Shown here: in pieces, positions 8,007 to 15,903 of the stretch
Layout of the letters: each line of letters starts with the position of its first letter
Numbering within the stretch: the first letter of the stretch is position 1
Translations under genes and position numbers: made by a program
The notes under the pieces: model-generated
Database searches by the model: none
The model's input: the letters and a program-made list of their open reading frames with translations, nothing else
What the model was told of the DNA's origin: nothing
NCBI GenBank assembly: GCA_025055235.1
Contig: JANWYN010000052.1
Location: 1 to 35,890 of the forward strand
DNA length: 35,890 nt
Direction: 5' to 3'
Source of the DNA: Candidatus Roseilinea sp.
GTDB taxonomy: Bacteria > Chloroflexota > Anaerolineae > J036 > Brachytrichaceae

Positions 8007-10021
8007 GCAAGCCCATCCTCGCCGCGCTCTTCCTGCTCGCTGCGACGCTCGGCCTGCACGCACCGGTGCGCGCATCGCAACCGGGCGCGTCGCCGGCGCA
8101 GCAGGCCGGCGTGTCCTTCGCGCTTGAGCGATGCGAGGATGTCGTCGTCGTTACCGAGCCGCAAGCGCCGCCGGAATTCGACGAGAACACCGACTGTGGC
8201 TGGCTGACCGTGCCGGCGCGCCACGCCGATCCGCTCGGGCCGAAGATCGAGCTCGGTGTGGTAGTGCTGCGCGCTAACGCTGCTCGCCCGCAGCCCGACC
8301 CGTTGTTCATGGCGCAGGGCGGCCCCGGCGGCAGCACCATCGAAAGCTACCTGGAGGAGATGAAGGACAGCCCGATTCGCACCGAGCGCGACATCGTGCT
8401 GTTCGACCAGCGCGGCGCGCGCCACACCCGGCCGGCGTTGGCCTGCGACGAACTCGATCGCCTGACGATTGACACGATCGAACAGCACCTGACGCCCGAC
8501 GAGGAAAGCCGGCTGTCGCTTGAAGCCGCTGAGCAGTGCCGGCAGCGCCTGATCCGCGAAGGCGCCGACCTGTCGGCCTTCGACAGCGCCGAGAACGCCG
8601 CCGACGTGGCCGCGCTGGCCCGCGCGCTGGGCTATGACAAGATCAACTTCTACGGCGTCTCCTACGGCACGTTGCTGGCGCAGCACGTCATGCGCGACCA
8701 TCCCAACATCCTGCGCAGCGTGATCCTGGATGCCGTCGCACCGCTCGAGGGCAGTTTCATCGTGGAGAGCGCCCGCGCAGAGGATCGCGCGTTGACCGAG
8801 CTGTTTAACGCTTGCGCTGCCGACGCGCGCTGCGCCGCTGCCTATCCCAACCTGGAGCGCGACTACTTCGACGCCGTGGCGCGCCTGAACAACCGGCCGG
8901 CCCGCACGTTCATGTTCGATTTGGAAACCGGCAAGGGCTACCACGCCGTGCTGGACGGCGACGTGCTGCAGAGCCTCGTCTTCCAAGCGCTCTACGCCAC
9001 CGAGCTGCTGCCCTTTTTGCCCTACGCGATGGCCCGCGCGGCGCAAGGCGATTACGCGCCGGTCGGCAACCTTGGCAGCCTGTTCGTCTTCGACCGCTCC
9101 GTGAACAGCGGCATGTATTTCTCGGTGATGTGCGCCGAGGACGCCGGCTTGCTCGATCAGGCCGTGGACGATACCGGCCTGCGGCCGGAGGTGGCCCAGC
9201 GCAACGCGCGCGACCAGCGCGACTTCGCTGCGCTGTGCCGGCTGTGGGGCGTGGATTCGCTGCCGGACGACGCAAACGTGCCGGTGCGCAACGACGTACC
9301 GGCGCTGCTGTTGTCCGGCCGCTTCGATCCGATCACCCCACCGGCCAACGGCGAACGTGTGGCGGCGACGCTGGCGCGGGCGCGGCACTTCGTCTTCCCC
9401 AACGTCGGCCACGGCGCCTTCCGCAGCGAGCCGTGCGCCAGCCGGATCGTCCAGGTGTTCATCGCCAACCCCGAGGCCGAGCCGGACGCGAGCTGCCTGG
9501 CGACGCTCGACGCGCCGGCGTTCGTCGCGCCGGACGAGATCGTGCCGGTCCCATCGCTGATCCGGCTGACGGCCCTCTCAGAGCGCGGCCGGCGCGAGCT
9601 GGCCGCGCTGGGGCTGGGCTTGCTCGCCCTGCTGAGCGCATGGGTCACCATCCCGCTGGCATGGCTGGTGCGCAAGCTGACCGGGCGCGAGGCGCGCAAC
9701 CTGCCCTGGCTGGCCAAACTCAACCCGTGGTTCACGCTGCTCTGCGGCGCGGTGCTGGCCTACTTCGTGGGGATGGCCGGCGCGAAGGTCGCCGACTTGA
9801 TCGCGCGGGAGGACTACCTGTTCTTGTTCGGCCTGCCCGCCGAGGCGCGATCGCTCTTCCTGCTGCCGCCGATCGCTTTGGCGCTGGCGGGGCTGATGGC
9901 GATCGGCGTCGTCGCCGGCTGGCGCGGGTGGGGCTGGCTGCGGCGGATCAACCGTGCGCTGTTGGTGGTCGCCGCTGCGGTCTGCCTCGGCGCACTGGCG
10001 TCTTTGGGGATGCTGTTGTAG
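8003..10021 (+). CDS. secreted alpha/beta-hydrolase, tripeptidyl-aminopeptidase-like, with membrane tail
   Basis: 672 residues. An N-terminal signal peptide (about residues 1-25, ending PVRASQ) precedes an alpha/beta-hydrolase fold: oxyanion region AQGGPGGS, nucleophile elbow YGVSYG (S220), Asp in GRFDPITPP (D442), His in NVGHGAF (H470). The order and a TAP-like C-terminal half match the tripeptidyl/prolyl aminopeptidases (Streptomyces SlpD/SlpE type). After about residue 535 come four hydrophobic segments ending at the C-terminus, which is unusual; most relatives are soluble exoenzymes. The start overlaps the Rieske stop (ATGA). Inference: a membrane-anchored exopeptidase or esterase facing outside; the link to the oxygenase is unexplained. 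Confidence 0.85.
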   Translation: MSKPILAALFLLAATLGLHAPVRASQPGASPAQQAGVSFALERCEDVVVVTEPQAPPEFDENTDCGWLTVPARHADPLGPKIELGVVVLRANAARPQPDPLFMAQGGPGGSTIESYLEEMKDSPIRTERDIVLFDQRGARHTRPALACDELDRLTIDTIEQHLTPDEESRLSLEAAEQCRQRLIREGADLSAFDSAENAADVAALARALGYDKINFYGVSYGTLLAQHVMRDHPNILRSVILDAVAPLEGSFIVESARAEDRALTELFNACAADARCAAAYPNLERDYFDAVARLNNRPARTFMFDLETGKGYHAVLDGDVLQSLVFQALYATELLPFLPYAMARAAQGDYAPVGNLGSLFVFDRSVNSGMYFSVMCAEDAGLLDQAVDDTGLRPEVAQRNARDQRDFAALCRLWGVDSLPDDANVPVRNDVPALLLSGRFDPITPPANGERVAATLARARHFVFPNVGHGAFRSEPCASRIVQVFIANPEAEPDASCLATLDAPAFVAPDEIVPVPSLIRLTALSERGRRELAALGLGLLALLSAWVTIPLAWLVRKLTGREARNLPWLAKLNPWFTLLCGAVLAYFVGMAGAKVADLIAREDYLFLFGLPAEARSLFLLPPIALALAGLMAIGVVAGWRGWGWLRRINRALLVVAAAVCLGALASLGMLL

Positions 10022-10076
10022 GTGAGGCGGGTAGTGTGAATGGTGTCGGTGGTGTCGGTAGTGTCGAGGGTGTCGG

Positions 10077-10297
10077 CGGCTGAGCTTGCTGCGGCTGAGC
10101 TTGCTGCGGCGGCTGAGCTTGCCGAAGCCGCCGCCGTTGCCTTCGACAAGCTCAGGCAACGGCGCTGTTGCGCGTGCAGCTGAACTCGCCGCAGTGGCTT
10201 GAGCCTGCCGGCGGCTGAGCTTGCTGGGGCGGCTGAGCATGCGGCGGCTGAGCTTGTCGAAGCCGCCGCATGCTGAGCCTGCCGAAGCCGCCGCCAT
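10077..10297. repeat. cluster of GGCTGAGCTTG / CTTCGACAAGCTCAG repeat units
   Basis: The 278-nt gap between the hydrolase and the R2lox gene is filled with at least eight copies, in both orientations, of a short unit whose consensus is GGCTGAGCTTGTCGAAGCC, separated by GCC-rich spacers. The same core recurs at 17226-17250 and 24426-24445. No gene is supported here. Confidence 0.8.
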
Positions 10298-10299
10298 AG

Positions 10300-11148
10300 C
10301 TACCGGCCGCGCTCCAGCGCGCTCAGCCGGTGGTCGAACTGCTCGCCGGCGTAGGCGGCGAACTCGCCCGGGTCGAGGCCGAAGGGGATGTCGTCGCCGT
10401 ACGGCGCAAAGGTTTCGCTCACGATCTCGAGCGCCAGGGGCAGCAGCGCGTTCAGCCGGGCCATCAGCGCGTCCCAGAGCGCCGGCTCGCGGCTGAGCAG
10501 CCGCGCCAGCGCGTACAGGCCGTAGGCGATGTGGCGCGCCTCGTCGCGCTGCACCAGCTCCACCCCGCGCACCGTGCCGGGCATCAGGCCGTGGTCGCGC
10601 AGGGCGCGCGCGTAGCCGTGGTAGCCGGTCTCGGCCAGCACGCCCTCGACGATGATGTGATACGTGGCGATCGCCTCGACTTGCGCCCGCGGCGAGCCGT
10701 CGTGCAACAGCCGGCCCAGCGCCGCCGGCAGCTCGACCTCGAAGAGCTGGCGATACGGCGGGGAAGGCGCGACCGTCGCCGGCGCGCCTATGACGCTGTG
10801 CCAGCGATCGAACCACTCAACATGTTTGCTCTCCTCGAACAACTGCGTCGTGAGGAACATCTCCTCTTCGAGCAGGCCGCCCTGCCGGCGGACGGCGACG
10901 AGCAGCGGCGTCAGGTCGTGCGCCACGGCGACCTCGCCGCCGAGGAACTGCGCCGAGAGGCGCACGATGATGTCGCGCTCGCGCTCGTCCATGCGCTGCC
11001 AGTCGCGGACATCCTGCGCCAGGTCAATGTCGCGCGGGTCCCAGACGAGCTGCTTGGCTTTGTGGTAGAGCGAGAGCGGAAGCAACGTTTGGTCCAGCAC
11101 GGCCTTTCGCCTTCTGAGCAAAAGATTCCCGGCGCGCTGCCTGCTCAC
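10300..11148 (-). CDS. R2-like ligand-binding oxidase (R2lox)
   Basis: 282 residues of the ferritin-like, ribonucleotide-reductase-R2-related fold. All six metal ligands of R2lox are present: E72 (GGEVAVAHD), E106 and H109 (FEESKH), E168 (TYHIIVEG), E203 and H206 (RDEARH). The pair that forms the Val-Tyr ether crosslink in the mycobacterial protein is present at matching spacing (V75 and Y163). R2lox proteins carry a Mn/Fe cofactor and hold a fatty-acid-like ligand; their substrate is unknown. This fit argues against a ribonucleotide reductase subunit, as does the absence of a large subunit nearby. The GTG start at 11148 overlaps the permease stop as GTGA, making it the last cistron of the sugar ABC operon. 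Confidence 0.88.
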   Translation of the reverse strand: MSRQRAGNLLLRRRKAVLDQTLLPLSLYHKAKQLVWDPRDIDLAQDVRDWQRMDERERDIIVRLSAQFLGGEVAVAHDLTPLLVAVRRQGGLLEEEMFLTTQLFEESKHVEWFDRWHSVIGAPATVAPSPPYRQLFEVELPAALGRLLHDGSPRAQVEAIATYHIIVEGVLAETGYHGYARALRDHGLMPGTVRGVELVQRDEARHIAYGLYALARLLSREPALWDALMARLNALLPLALEIVSETFAPYGDDIPFGLDPGEFAAYAGEQFDHRLSALERGR

Positions 11149-12371
11149 CCCTTCACGCCACTACTGGTCACGCTTTCCACGTAGTAGCGCTGGGCGAGGA
11201 TAAACACGATCGTGGGCGGGATGATGGCGATGGCCGCGCCGGCCAGGATGAGGTTCGGGCTATCGCTGGCGCGCCCGCGCAACACGTTCAGCGCCAGCGT
11301 CAACACTTGCGCGCGCGTGTTGCCGGTGTTCACCACCACCAACGGCCAGAAGAAGCTGTTCCAGGCATACAGGAAGGTGAACGTCGCCAGCGTCGCCAGC
11401 GCCGGCACGCTGGCCGGGATGAAGATGCGCATGAGGATGGACCAGCGCGACGCGCCATCAATCAGCGCCGCCTCCTCGATCTCCTTCGGGATGGTGATGA
11501 AGAACTGGCGCATCAGGAAGGTGCCGTAGGCTGTGTACAGCCACGGCAGGATGAGCGCCGGCATCGCGTTCACCCAGCCGATGGCTACCATGAGCTGGTA
11601 TAGCGGGATGATGAGCACCACGAACGGCACCATGATCGTGCCCAGATACAGCAGGAAGATCTGGTCGCGGCCGGGGAACTTCAGCCGGGCAAAGGCGTAA
11701 CCGCCCAACACGCTGGTGACGAGCTGGCCGATCACCGTCAGGATGGTGATCATCGCCGTGTTGGTCAGCGCGCGGTCGAAGCCGAGCAGGTTGACCACCT
11801 CGATGTAGTTCTCGGGATGCGCCGTGATGCGCGTGACCGGCTGGCTGAGCCGCACGTTGGCCAGCGCCGTCTCATCGGGGTTGGCCGGATTGACGAACCT
11901 GCCGACCGCCGTTCGAGTGAGCACGACCATCTCGACGATCGCACCGTTCACTTCGACTTCATACACGGGCACGGCCTGGCCGCCAACGACGACCTCTTTG
12001 GGCGTCGCGCCGCCGGCCACCTTCACTTCGCCGAAGCGACGGACGACGGTGTTGTTCGCGTCCGGCTGGCCGGCGGCGTCGAGCGGTGCGAAGATGCCCA
12101 CGCGGATGTTCTCCTCGACCAGCGCCATCTGCTTCGTCTCCCCCGACTCGACCGCGACGTTGTAGAGCGGCAGCGGCCGGTCGAAGCCCGGCAGCTCGAC
12201 GGTGACCTGCTCGGTCGGCAGCAAGCGCGGCGGATAGCTGAACGTGTCCGAGGCCGTCTTGAGCGAGGTGAACACCATCACCAGGAACGGGAAGAGCATG
12301 ATCACCGCGAAGACCGTCAGGATCGCGTAGATCACGATGGCGCGGATGGTGCGCGTGGCTCGGTAGCTCAT
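11145..12371 (-). CDS. carbohydrate ABC permease, MalG-like, with large extracytoplasmic insertion
   Basis: 408 residues, against about 280 for a usual CUT1 inner-membrane permease of the MalG group. The first membrane helix (about residues 12-37) is followed by a hydrophilic region of about 150 residues (to about 195), then the usual NY segment and five helices. The ATPase-contacting EAA loop is intact (EEAALIDGASRWSILMRIFI). The insertion falls in the outside loop between helices 1 and 2 and is rich in beta-type sequence, so it may form a small extracytoplasmic domain. The partner is the permease upstream, and sugar is delivered by the lipoprotein at 14199. The stop overlaps the R2lox start. 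Confidence 0.92.
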   Translation of the reverse strand: MSYRATRTIRAIVIYAILTVFAVIMLFPFLVMVFTSLKTASDTFSYPPRLLPTEQVTVELPGFDRPLPLYNVAVESGETKQMALVEENIRVGIFAPLDAAGQPDANNTVVRRFGEVKVAGGATPKEVVVGGQAVPVYEVEVNGAIVEMVVLTRTAVGRFVNPANPDETALANVRLSQPVTRITAHPENYIEVVNLLGFDRALTNTAMITILTVIGQLVTSVLGGYAFARLKFPGRDQIFLLYLGTIMVPFVVLIIPLYQLMVAIGWVNAMPALILPWLYTAYGTFLMRQFFITIPKEIEEAALIDGASRWSILMRIFIPASVPALATLATFTFLYAWNSFFWPLVVVNTGNTRAQVLTLALNVLRGRASDSPNLILAGAAIAIIPPTIVFILAQRYYVESVTSSGVKG

Positions 12372-12376
12372 GGCAA

Positions 12377-12412
12377 GGGTCAGGGGTCGGGTGTCAGGGA
12401 TCAGGGGTCAGG
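12377..12412. repeat. heptamer tandem tract (GGTCAGG) between two permease genes
   Basis: About five imperfect 7-bp units (GGTCAGG, GGTCGGG, TGTCAGG, GATCAGG, GGTCAGG) fill the 47-nt spacer between the two permease genes. It belongs to the same class of short tandem repeats as those at 4072, 16954, 23476, 24631 and 31609. Confidence 0.75.
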
Positions 12413-12418
12413 TTGGGA

Positions 12419-14101
12419 TCACATGTCGTATGCGCCGCTGGCGCGCCGCTGTCGGCGGAACTGGAACAGCGTGAAGACGAAGATCACGATGAACAACACC
12501 CACGCCAGCGCGCTGGCGTAGCCCTGGCGGAAGCTCTGGAAGCCGTTCTGATACAGGTTGAGCGTCATCGTCAGCGTGGACGTGCCCGGCCCGCCCATGC
12601 CGTTGCTGACGATGAACACCTGGTCGAACACCTGCAGCGCCTGGATCGTCGTGGTGATGAGCACGTAGAGCGTGGTCGGCGCGAGCATGGGCAGCGTGAC
12701 GTTGAAGAACTGCTGGCGCGGGTTAGCGCCGTCCACCGTGGCGGCTTCGTACAGCTCGCGCGGGATGGTCTGCAGGCCGGCCAGGAACAACACCGTGTTG
12801 AAGCCCAGCCACTGCCACGCGCTCATGATCACCACCGAGAGCAGCGCATAGTCGCTATCGGCCAGCCAGCGGATCTGCGGATCCTTGATGTTCGTCCCGA
12901 AGACGCCGTTGATGAAGTTGACCGCGCTGGTGATGAAGTAGTTGATCCAGCCGACCTGCGAGTTGTACATCCACTGCCAGATGAGCGCGACGCCGACCAC
13001 TGCCGCGACGCTGGGGATGAAGTAAAGCGTGCGGTAGATGCGCATGCCCGGCAGCCGGCTGTTCAGCAACGTGGCCAGCAACAGCGCCGGGATTACCGAG
13101 AGCGGCACGGCCAGCAAGCCGAACACCAGCGTGTTGCGCAGCGAGATCCAGAAGCGCTTGTCCTCCGCGCCGACTAAATAGCCCTGGCCGAACAGGTTCA
13201 CGCGGAACAGCTCGTCGTACACCCGCACGTCTATTGCCTGGTTCGCCGGCTGATCCGGCGTCGCCAGCGGTTGCACGGTGAGGTTGAACACGCGCCGGTA
13301 GTTGTCCAGCCCCACCCAGTCGCGCTTGTTGAATGCGTCCCAGTTGGTGAAGCTGACGTAGAGCGAGAACAGCAGCGGCCCGGCGAAGAACAGCGCGAAG
13401 CCCAGCAGGTTAGGCGAGAGGAACAACCAGCCGTTCAACCGCTCGCTGTGGATGTTCTTCGCGCCCATCGCCCGCGCGCTCTCGCCCCGCCACATGCTCC
13501 ACAGCATGTAGCCCAACACTGCGACGCCGGCCGTGAGCGCCAGCGGGAGCAGGCCGCCGCTCGCATACTTGCCGGGGACCGAGGCCAGCGCCGGCACGAC
13601 GCCGGCCGTCAACAGGAAGCCGATCGCACCGACCGCCATCAGCACGCGCCCCAGGTTGCGGCGCGCCACGGGCACCGGCCGGTCGCGCAGCTCGGTCGCC
13701 GCGACGAAGTAGCCCACGACGAACAGCGCCGCCATGAGGAAGGGAATGCCGCGCGCCATGTAATCGGCCAGGTCGTCCAGCCCCATGAACACGCCGAGCA
13801 CGTGCGCCAGGCCGATCAGGCAAGCGAGGAATAGGATGTAGTTGACGGTGAGCGACAGCGTGCGCCCGAGGTGATTGCGTCGCAGGATCAAGGCCGCAGC
13901 CACCCCGCTGCCGAGCGCCAGGAGCGCCAGCCCGGCTGCCAGCGCGACCGGGGTCAGGTCGAGCGCCGGCGCGCTGCTCAGCACGACGAGCGCGCCGGCG
14001 ATCAGCAGGATGCACAGCGCGGCGTGCCACACCATGAGCACGGTCAGCGCCGCGTCGCCGCGGCGGCCGGCGGAGGGGAGCGCAGTGGTCGCAGAAGCCA
14101 T
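12419..14101 (-). CDS. carbohydrate ABC permease, MalF-like, with extra N-terminal membrane domain
   Basis: 560 residues. The C-terminal two thirds are a CUT1 permease of the MalF type (start about LNGWLFLSPNLLGFALFF; EAA loop LYEAATVDGANPRQQFFNVT). The first about 200 residues form an additional hydrophobic domain of five to six predicted helices (for example LTVLMVWHAALCILLIAG and LPLALTAGVAVLGYMLW) not found in ordinary 300-residue relatives. E. coli MalF also has extra N-terminal helices, but fewer. I chose ATG 14101 rather than an in-frame start 39 nt upstream, because the upstream part lies in the stem-loop that follows the binding-protein gene. It pairs with the MalG-like permease; no ATPase gene is present, so a shared one elsewhere is expected. 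Confidence 0.92.
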   Translation of the reverse strand: MASATTALPSAGRRGDAALTVLMVWHAALCILLIAGALVVLSSAPALDLTPVALAAGLALLALGSGVAAALILRRNHLGRTLSLTVNYILFLACLIGLAHVLGVFMGLDDLADYMARGIPFLMAALFVVGYFVAATELRDRPVPVARRNLGRVLMAVGAIGFLLTAGVVPALASVPGKYASGGLLPLALTAGVAVLGYMLWSMWRGESARAMGAKNIHSERLNGWLFLSPNLLGFALFFAGPLLFSLYVSFTNWDAFNKRDWVGLDNYRRVFNLTVQPLATPDQPANQAIDVRVYDELFRVNLFGQGYLVGAEDKRFWISLRNTLVFGLLAVPLSVIPALLLATLLNSRLPGMRIYRTLYFIPSVAAVVGVALIWQWMYNSQVGWINYFITSAVNFINGVFGTNIKDPQIRWLADSDYALLSVVIMSAWQWLGFNTVLFLAGLQTIPRELYEAATVDGANPRQQFFNVTLPMLAPTTLYVLITTTIQALQVFDQVFIVSNGMGGPGTSTLTMTLNLYQNGFQSFRQGYASALAWVLFIVIFVFTLFQFRRQRRASGAYDM

Positions 14102-14128
14102 GGCGCCTTCGATTCTGGCACAGACGAA

Positions 14129-14171
14129 ATCAGCCAGCAACGTCGCGCGCGGCGAAGCGATGCTGGCTGAT
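14129..14171 (-). other. stem-loop between binding-protein and permease genes
   Basis: A perfect 11-bp inverted repeat (ATCAGCCAGCA / TGCTGGCTGAT, 21-nt loop) lies in the 97-nt spacer of the operon. Such stem-loops after binding-protein genes typically protect the upstream mRNA and lower expression of the permeases. No long T-run follows, so it is not a clear terminator. Confidence 0.65.
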
Positions 14172-14198
14172 CCACAACAAGCAAGCAGGCCTGATCCG

Positions 14199-15572
14199 TT
14201 ACTTGTTGAATGCCTTACCGGCTTCGTCGCAGATGGTCTTGCCGAATTCCTCGACCGAGAGCTTGCCGGTCAACACGTCGCTGACCTTCGCGCCCATCGC
14301 TTTGTCGAAGTCCGGCCAGCTCCCCGTCCACAGCGGGCCTTCGGCGGTAGGCTTGTCGGCCAAGCCGTTCAAGAAGGCCTGGTTGTTCTTCTCCGGCAGG
14401 ATCTTCAAGAACTCGGCGAACACGGCCTCGCCCACGCGGCTGGGGATGTTGGTGCCGCGCGCAGCCACCTTTGCCTGGATATCCGGCTGGGTCAACGCGT
14501 CCACCAGCTTCCAAGCCGCCTCGGGGTGCTTGGTGTTCTTGTTCACGACGTAGGCGCCCCAGAACAGCCAGTTGCCCATGTGCCCGCTCGGGCCCTTCGG
14601 CAGCTCCACCACGTCCCAGTTGAACGTGACCGTGCTGATGCCGGGCGTGGCCCAGCGGCCGTTCTGGAACATGCCGACCTTGCCGGCGCGGAAGGGCGGC
14701 TCGCTGTCTTCGCCGTAGGGCACAGCGATGCCGGCGTCATACAGGCTGCGCAAGAACGATAGGCCCTCCAGCGACTCCTTGCTGTTCAAGTTGCAGGCGT
14801 TGCGCTCCGCGTTGAAGAAGCCGCCGCCGGCTGAGTTCATGAACGCGCCATACGGCCCCCACCAAGCGTTCATGCCGTAGCCCTTGATCTCGCCGCCGAG
14901 TGCATTGATCTTCTCGGCCACCTCCTTGAAGGCCGCCCAGTCCCACTTACCCTCTTTGGCCAGCTCGCGCGGGTCGGGCGCGCCGGCTTCGTTGATGAGG
15001 TCAAGGTTGAGATACAGCACGAATGTAGATACGTCGCGCGGCAGGCCCCAGAGCACTTCACCCGGCTTGCCGGTCTCCGGGTTGTAGGTCAGGTGGAACA
15101 TTGGCTCGGGGTAGTAATTCGAGTCGCTGTAGCCCTCGGTGGCGTCGGCGTACGGTCGCAGGTTCAGCAACAACCCGCGCTGAACGAAGTCGGCGATGTC
15201 GGTGCCGGGGATCCAGAACACGTCGGGCGCGGTGCCGGCGGCCAGCTCGGTGCGCAGCACGTCCTGGTAGCTGGCGGTTTCGCTGCCGCCCGGCTCGTAG
15301 GTCAACTTGATGCCCAGCTTCTTGGCGACTTCGTCGCTGATGCTGGCATAGACATCGGCTTCCTCTTTGTTGTCGGGGCGGGTGCGCCAGCGCAAGCTAA
15401 TTTCGGCGGGCGCAGCCGGCGCTTCGGTAGCCGCCGGCGCCTCGGTGGCGGCCGGTTGGGCGGGTTGGGCCGGCTGGGCGGGCTGCGCCGGTTGGGCCGC
15501 AGGCACTGCGCAGGCAGCCAAGATCAGGCCGGCGATGGCCATCAAGCCAATCAGACGATACGTGGTCTTCAT
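14199..15572 (-). CDS. extracellular sugar-binding lipoprotein of ABC transporter (family 1)
   Basis: 457 residues. A lipoprotein signal peptide with lipobox LILAAC (lipidated C21) leads into a low-complexity linker built from AQP and ATEAPA repeats, then a MalE-like solute-binding domain (aromatic patches such as NAWWGPYGAF and MGNWLFWGAYVV are typical of sugar contacts). It captures a carbohydrate, probably an oligosaccharide, outside the membrane and hands it to the two permeases. The start at 15572 is fixed by a strong ribosome site (AGGAGAGG) seven nt upstream; a longer open frame to 15740 has none. First gene of the operon; divergent from the LacI-type regulator, which probably controls it. 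Confidence 0.95.
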   Translation of the reverse strand: MKTTYRLIGLMAIAGLILAACAVPAAQPAQPAQPAQPAQPAATEAPAATEAPAAPAEISLRWRTRPDNKEEADVYASISDEVAKKLGIKLTYEPGGSETASYQDVLRTELAAGTAPDVFWIPGTDIADFVQRGLLLNLRPYADATEGYSDSNYYPEPMFHLTYNPETGKPGEVLWGLPRDVSTFVLYLNLDLINEAGAPDPRELAKEGKWDWAAFKEVAEKINALGGEIKGYGMNAWWGPYGAFMNSAGGGFFNAERNACNLNSKESLEGLSFLRSLYDAGIAVPYGEDSEPPFRAGKVGMFQNGRWATPGISTVTFNWDVVELPKGPSGHMGNWLFWGAYVVNKNTKHPEAAWKLVDALTQPDIQAKVAARGTNIPSRVGEAVFAEFLKILPEKNNQAFLNGLADKPTAEGPLWTGSWPDFDKAMGAKVSDVLTGKLSVEEFGKTICDEAGKAFNK

Positions 15573-15903
15573 GCTTCCTCTCCTTTTGTGTGAAATGTGC
15601 GAACTTACCCGAGTGACGGTGAAGGTGCGAAAGCGAGAGGCAGGGGACGATGATGCGCGATCGCCTCTCGCCTTACGCCGAAATGACACTGCTCCGCCGG
15701 CGGCAGGAGCGACGGGACGGAGCGCGATGCGGCGATGCAAGCGCGGAGGATGCAGATGATGGACGCGATATCCAAGCCGACGAACCGGGATGGAAGGCGA
15801 TCGTTCATCGCAGCACGCATCGAGCTCCTGACATTCACGACCGGTCGCGCGAAGGCGCTTCCTGTCGTAAAATCCCGATAGCGTTCACAGTTTTACCACA
15901 AGC
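15573..15903. promoter_or_regulatory. divergent control region between the sugar operon and the LacI-type gene
   Basis: 331 nt without a gene. It contains the ribosome site of the lipoprotein gene (15577-15584, minus strand), a stem-loop (15633-15671), and, close to the regulator start, a spaced inverted repeat GTAAAA...TTTTAC (15867-15896) that overlaps a possible TAAAAT -10 box (15868-15873). Autoregulation by the LacI-type protein would place an operator here, but no classic LacI palindrome is clear. Confidence 0.4.
15633..15671 (-). other. leader stem-loop of the sugar operon
   Basis: A perfect 9-bp inverted repeat (GCGAGAGGC / GCCTCTCGC) with a 21-nt loop lies 60-100 nt upstream of the binding-protein start codon. 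It would be in the 5' leader if transcription starts further upstream. A regulatory role is inferred only from position. Confidence 0.4.

Noticed and set aside
7958-9412. 484-residue open frame antisense to the hydrolase
   Set aside because: The sense frame carries signal peptide, GxSxG and the full triad; the antisense frame has no motif.
10077-10297. CRISPR array from repeated units
   Set aside because: Units vary in length, occur in both orientations and have no regular spacers.
10300-11148. Ribonucleotide reductase beta subunit (NrdB)
   Set aside because: Val/Tyr crosslink pair and ligand spacing fit R2lox, and no large subunit gene is present.
15867-15896. GTAAAA...TTTTAC as a firm LacI-type operator
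   Set aside because: The arms are only 6 nt and 18 nt apart, unlike the compact palindromes of this family; kept only as a remark in the control region.
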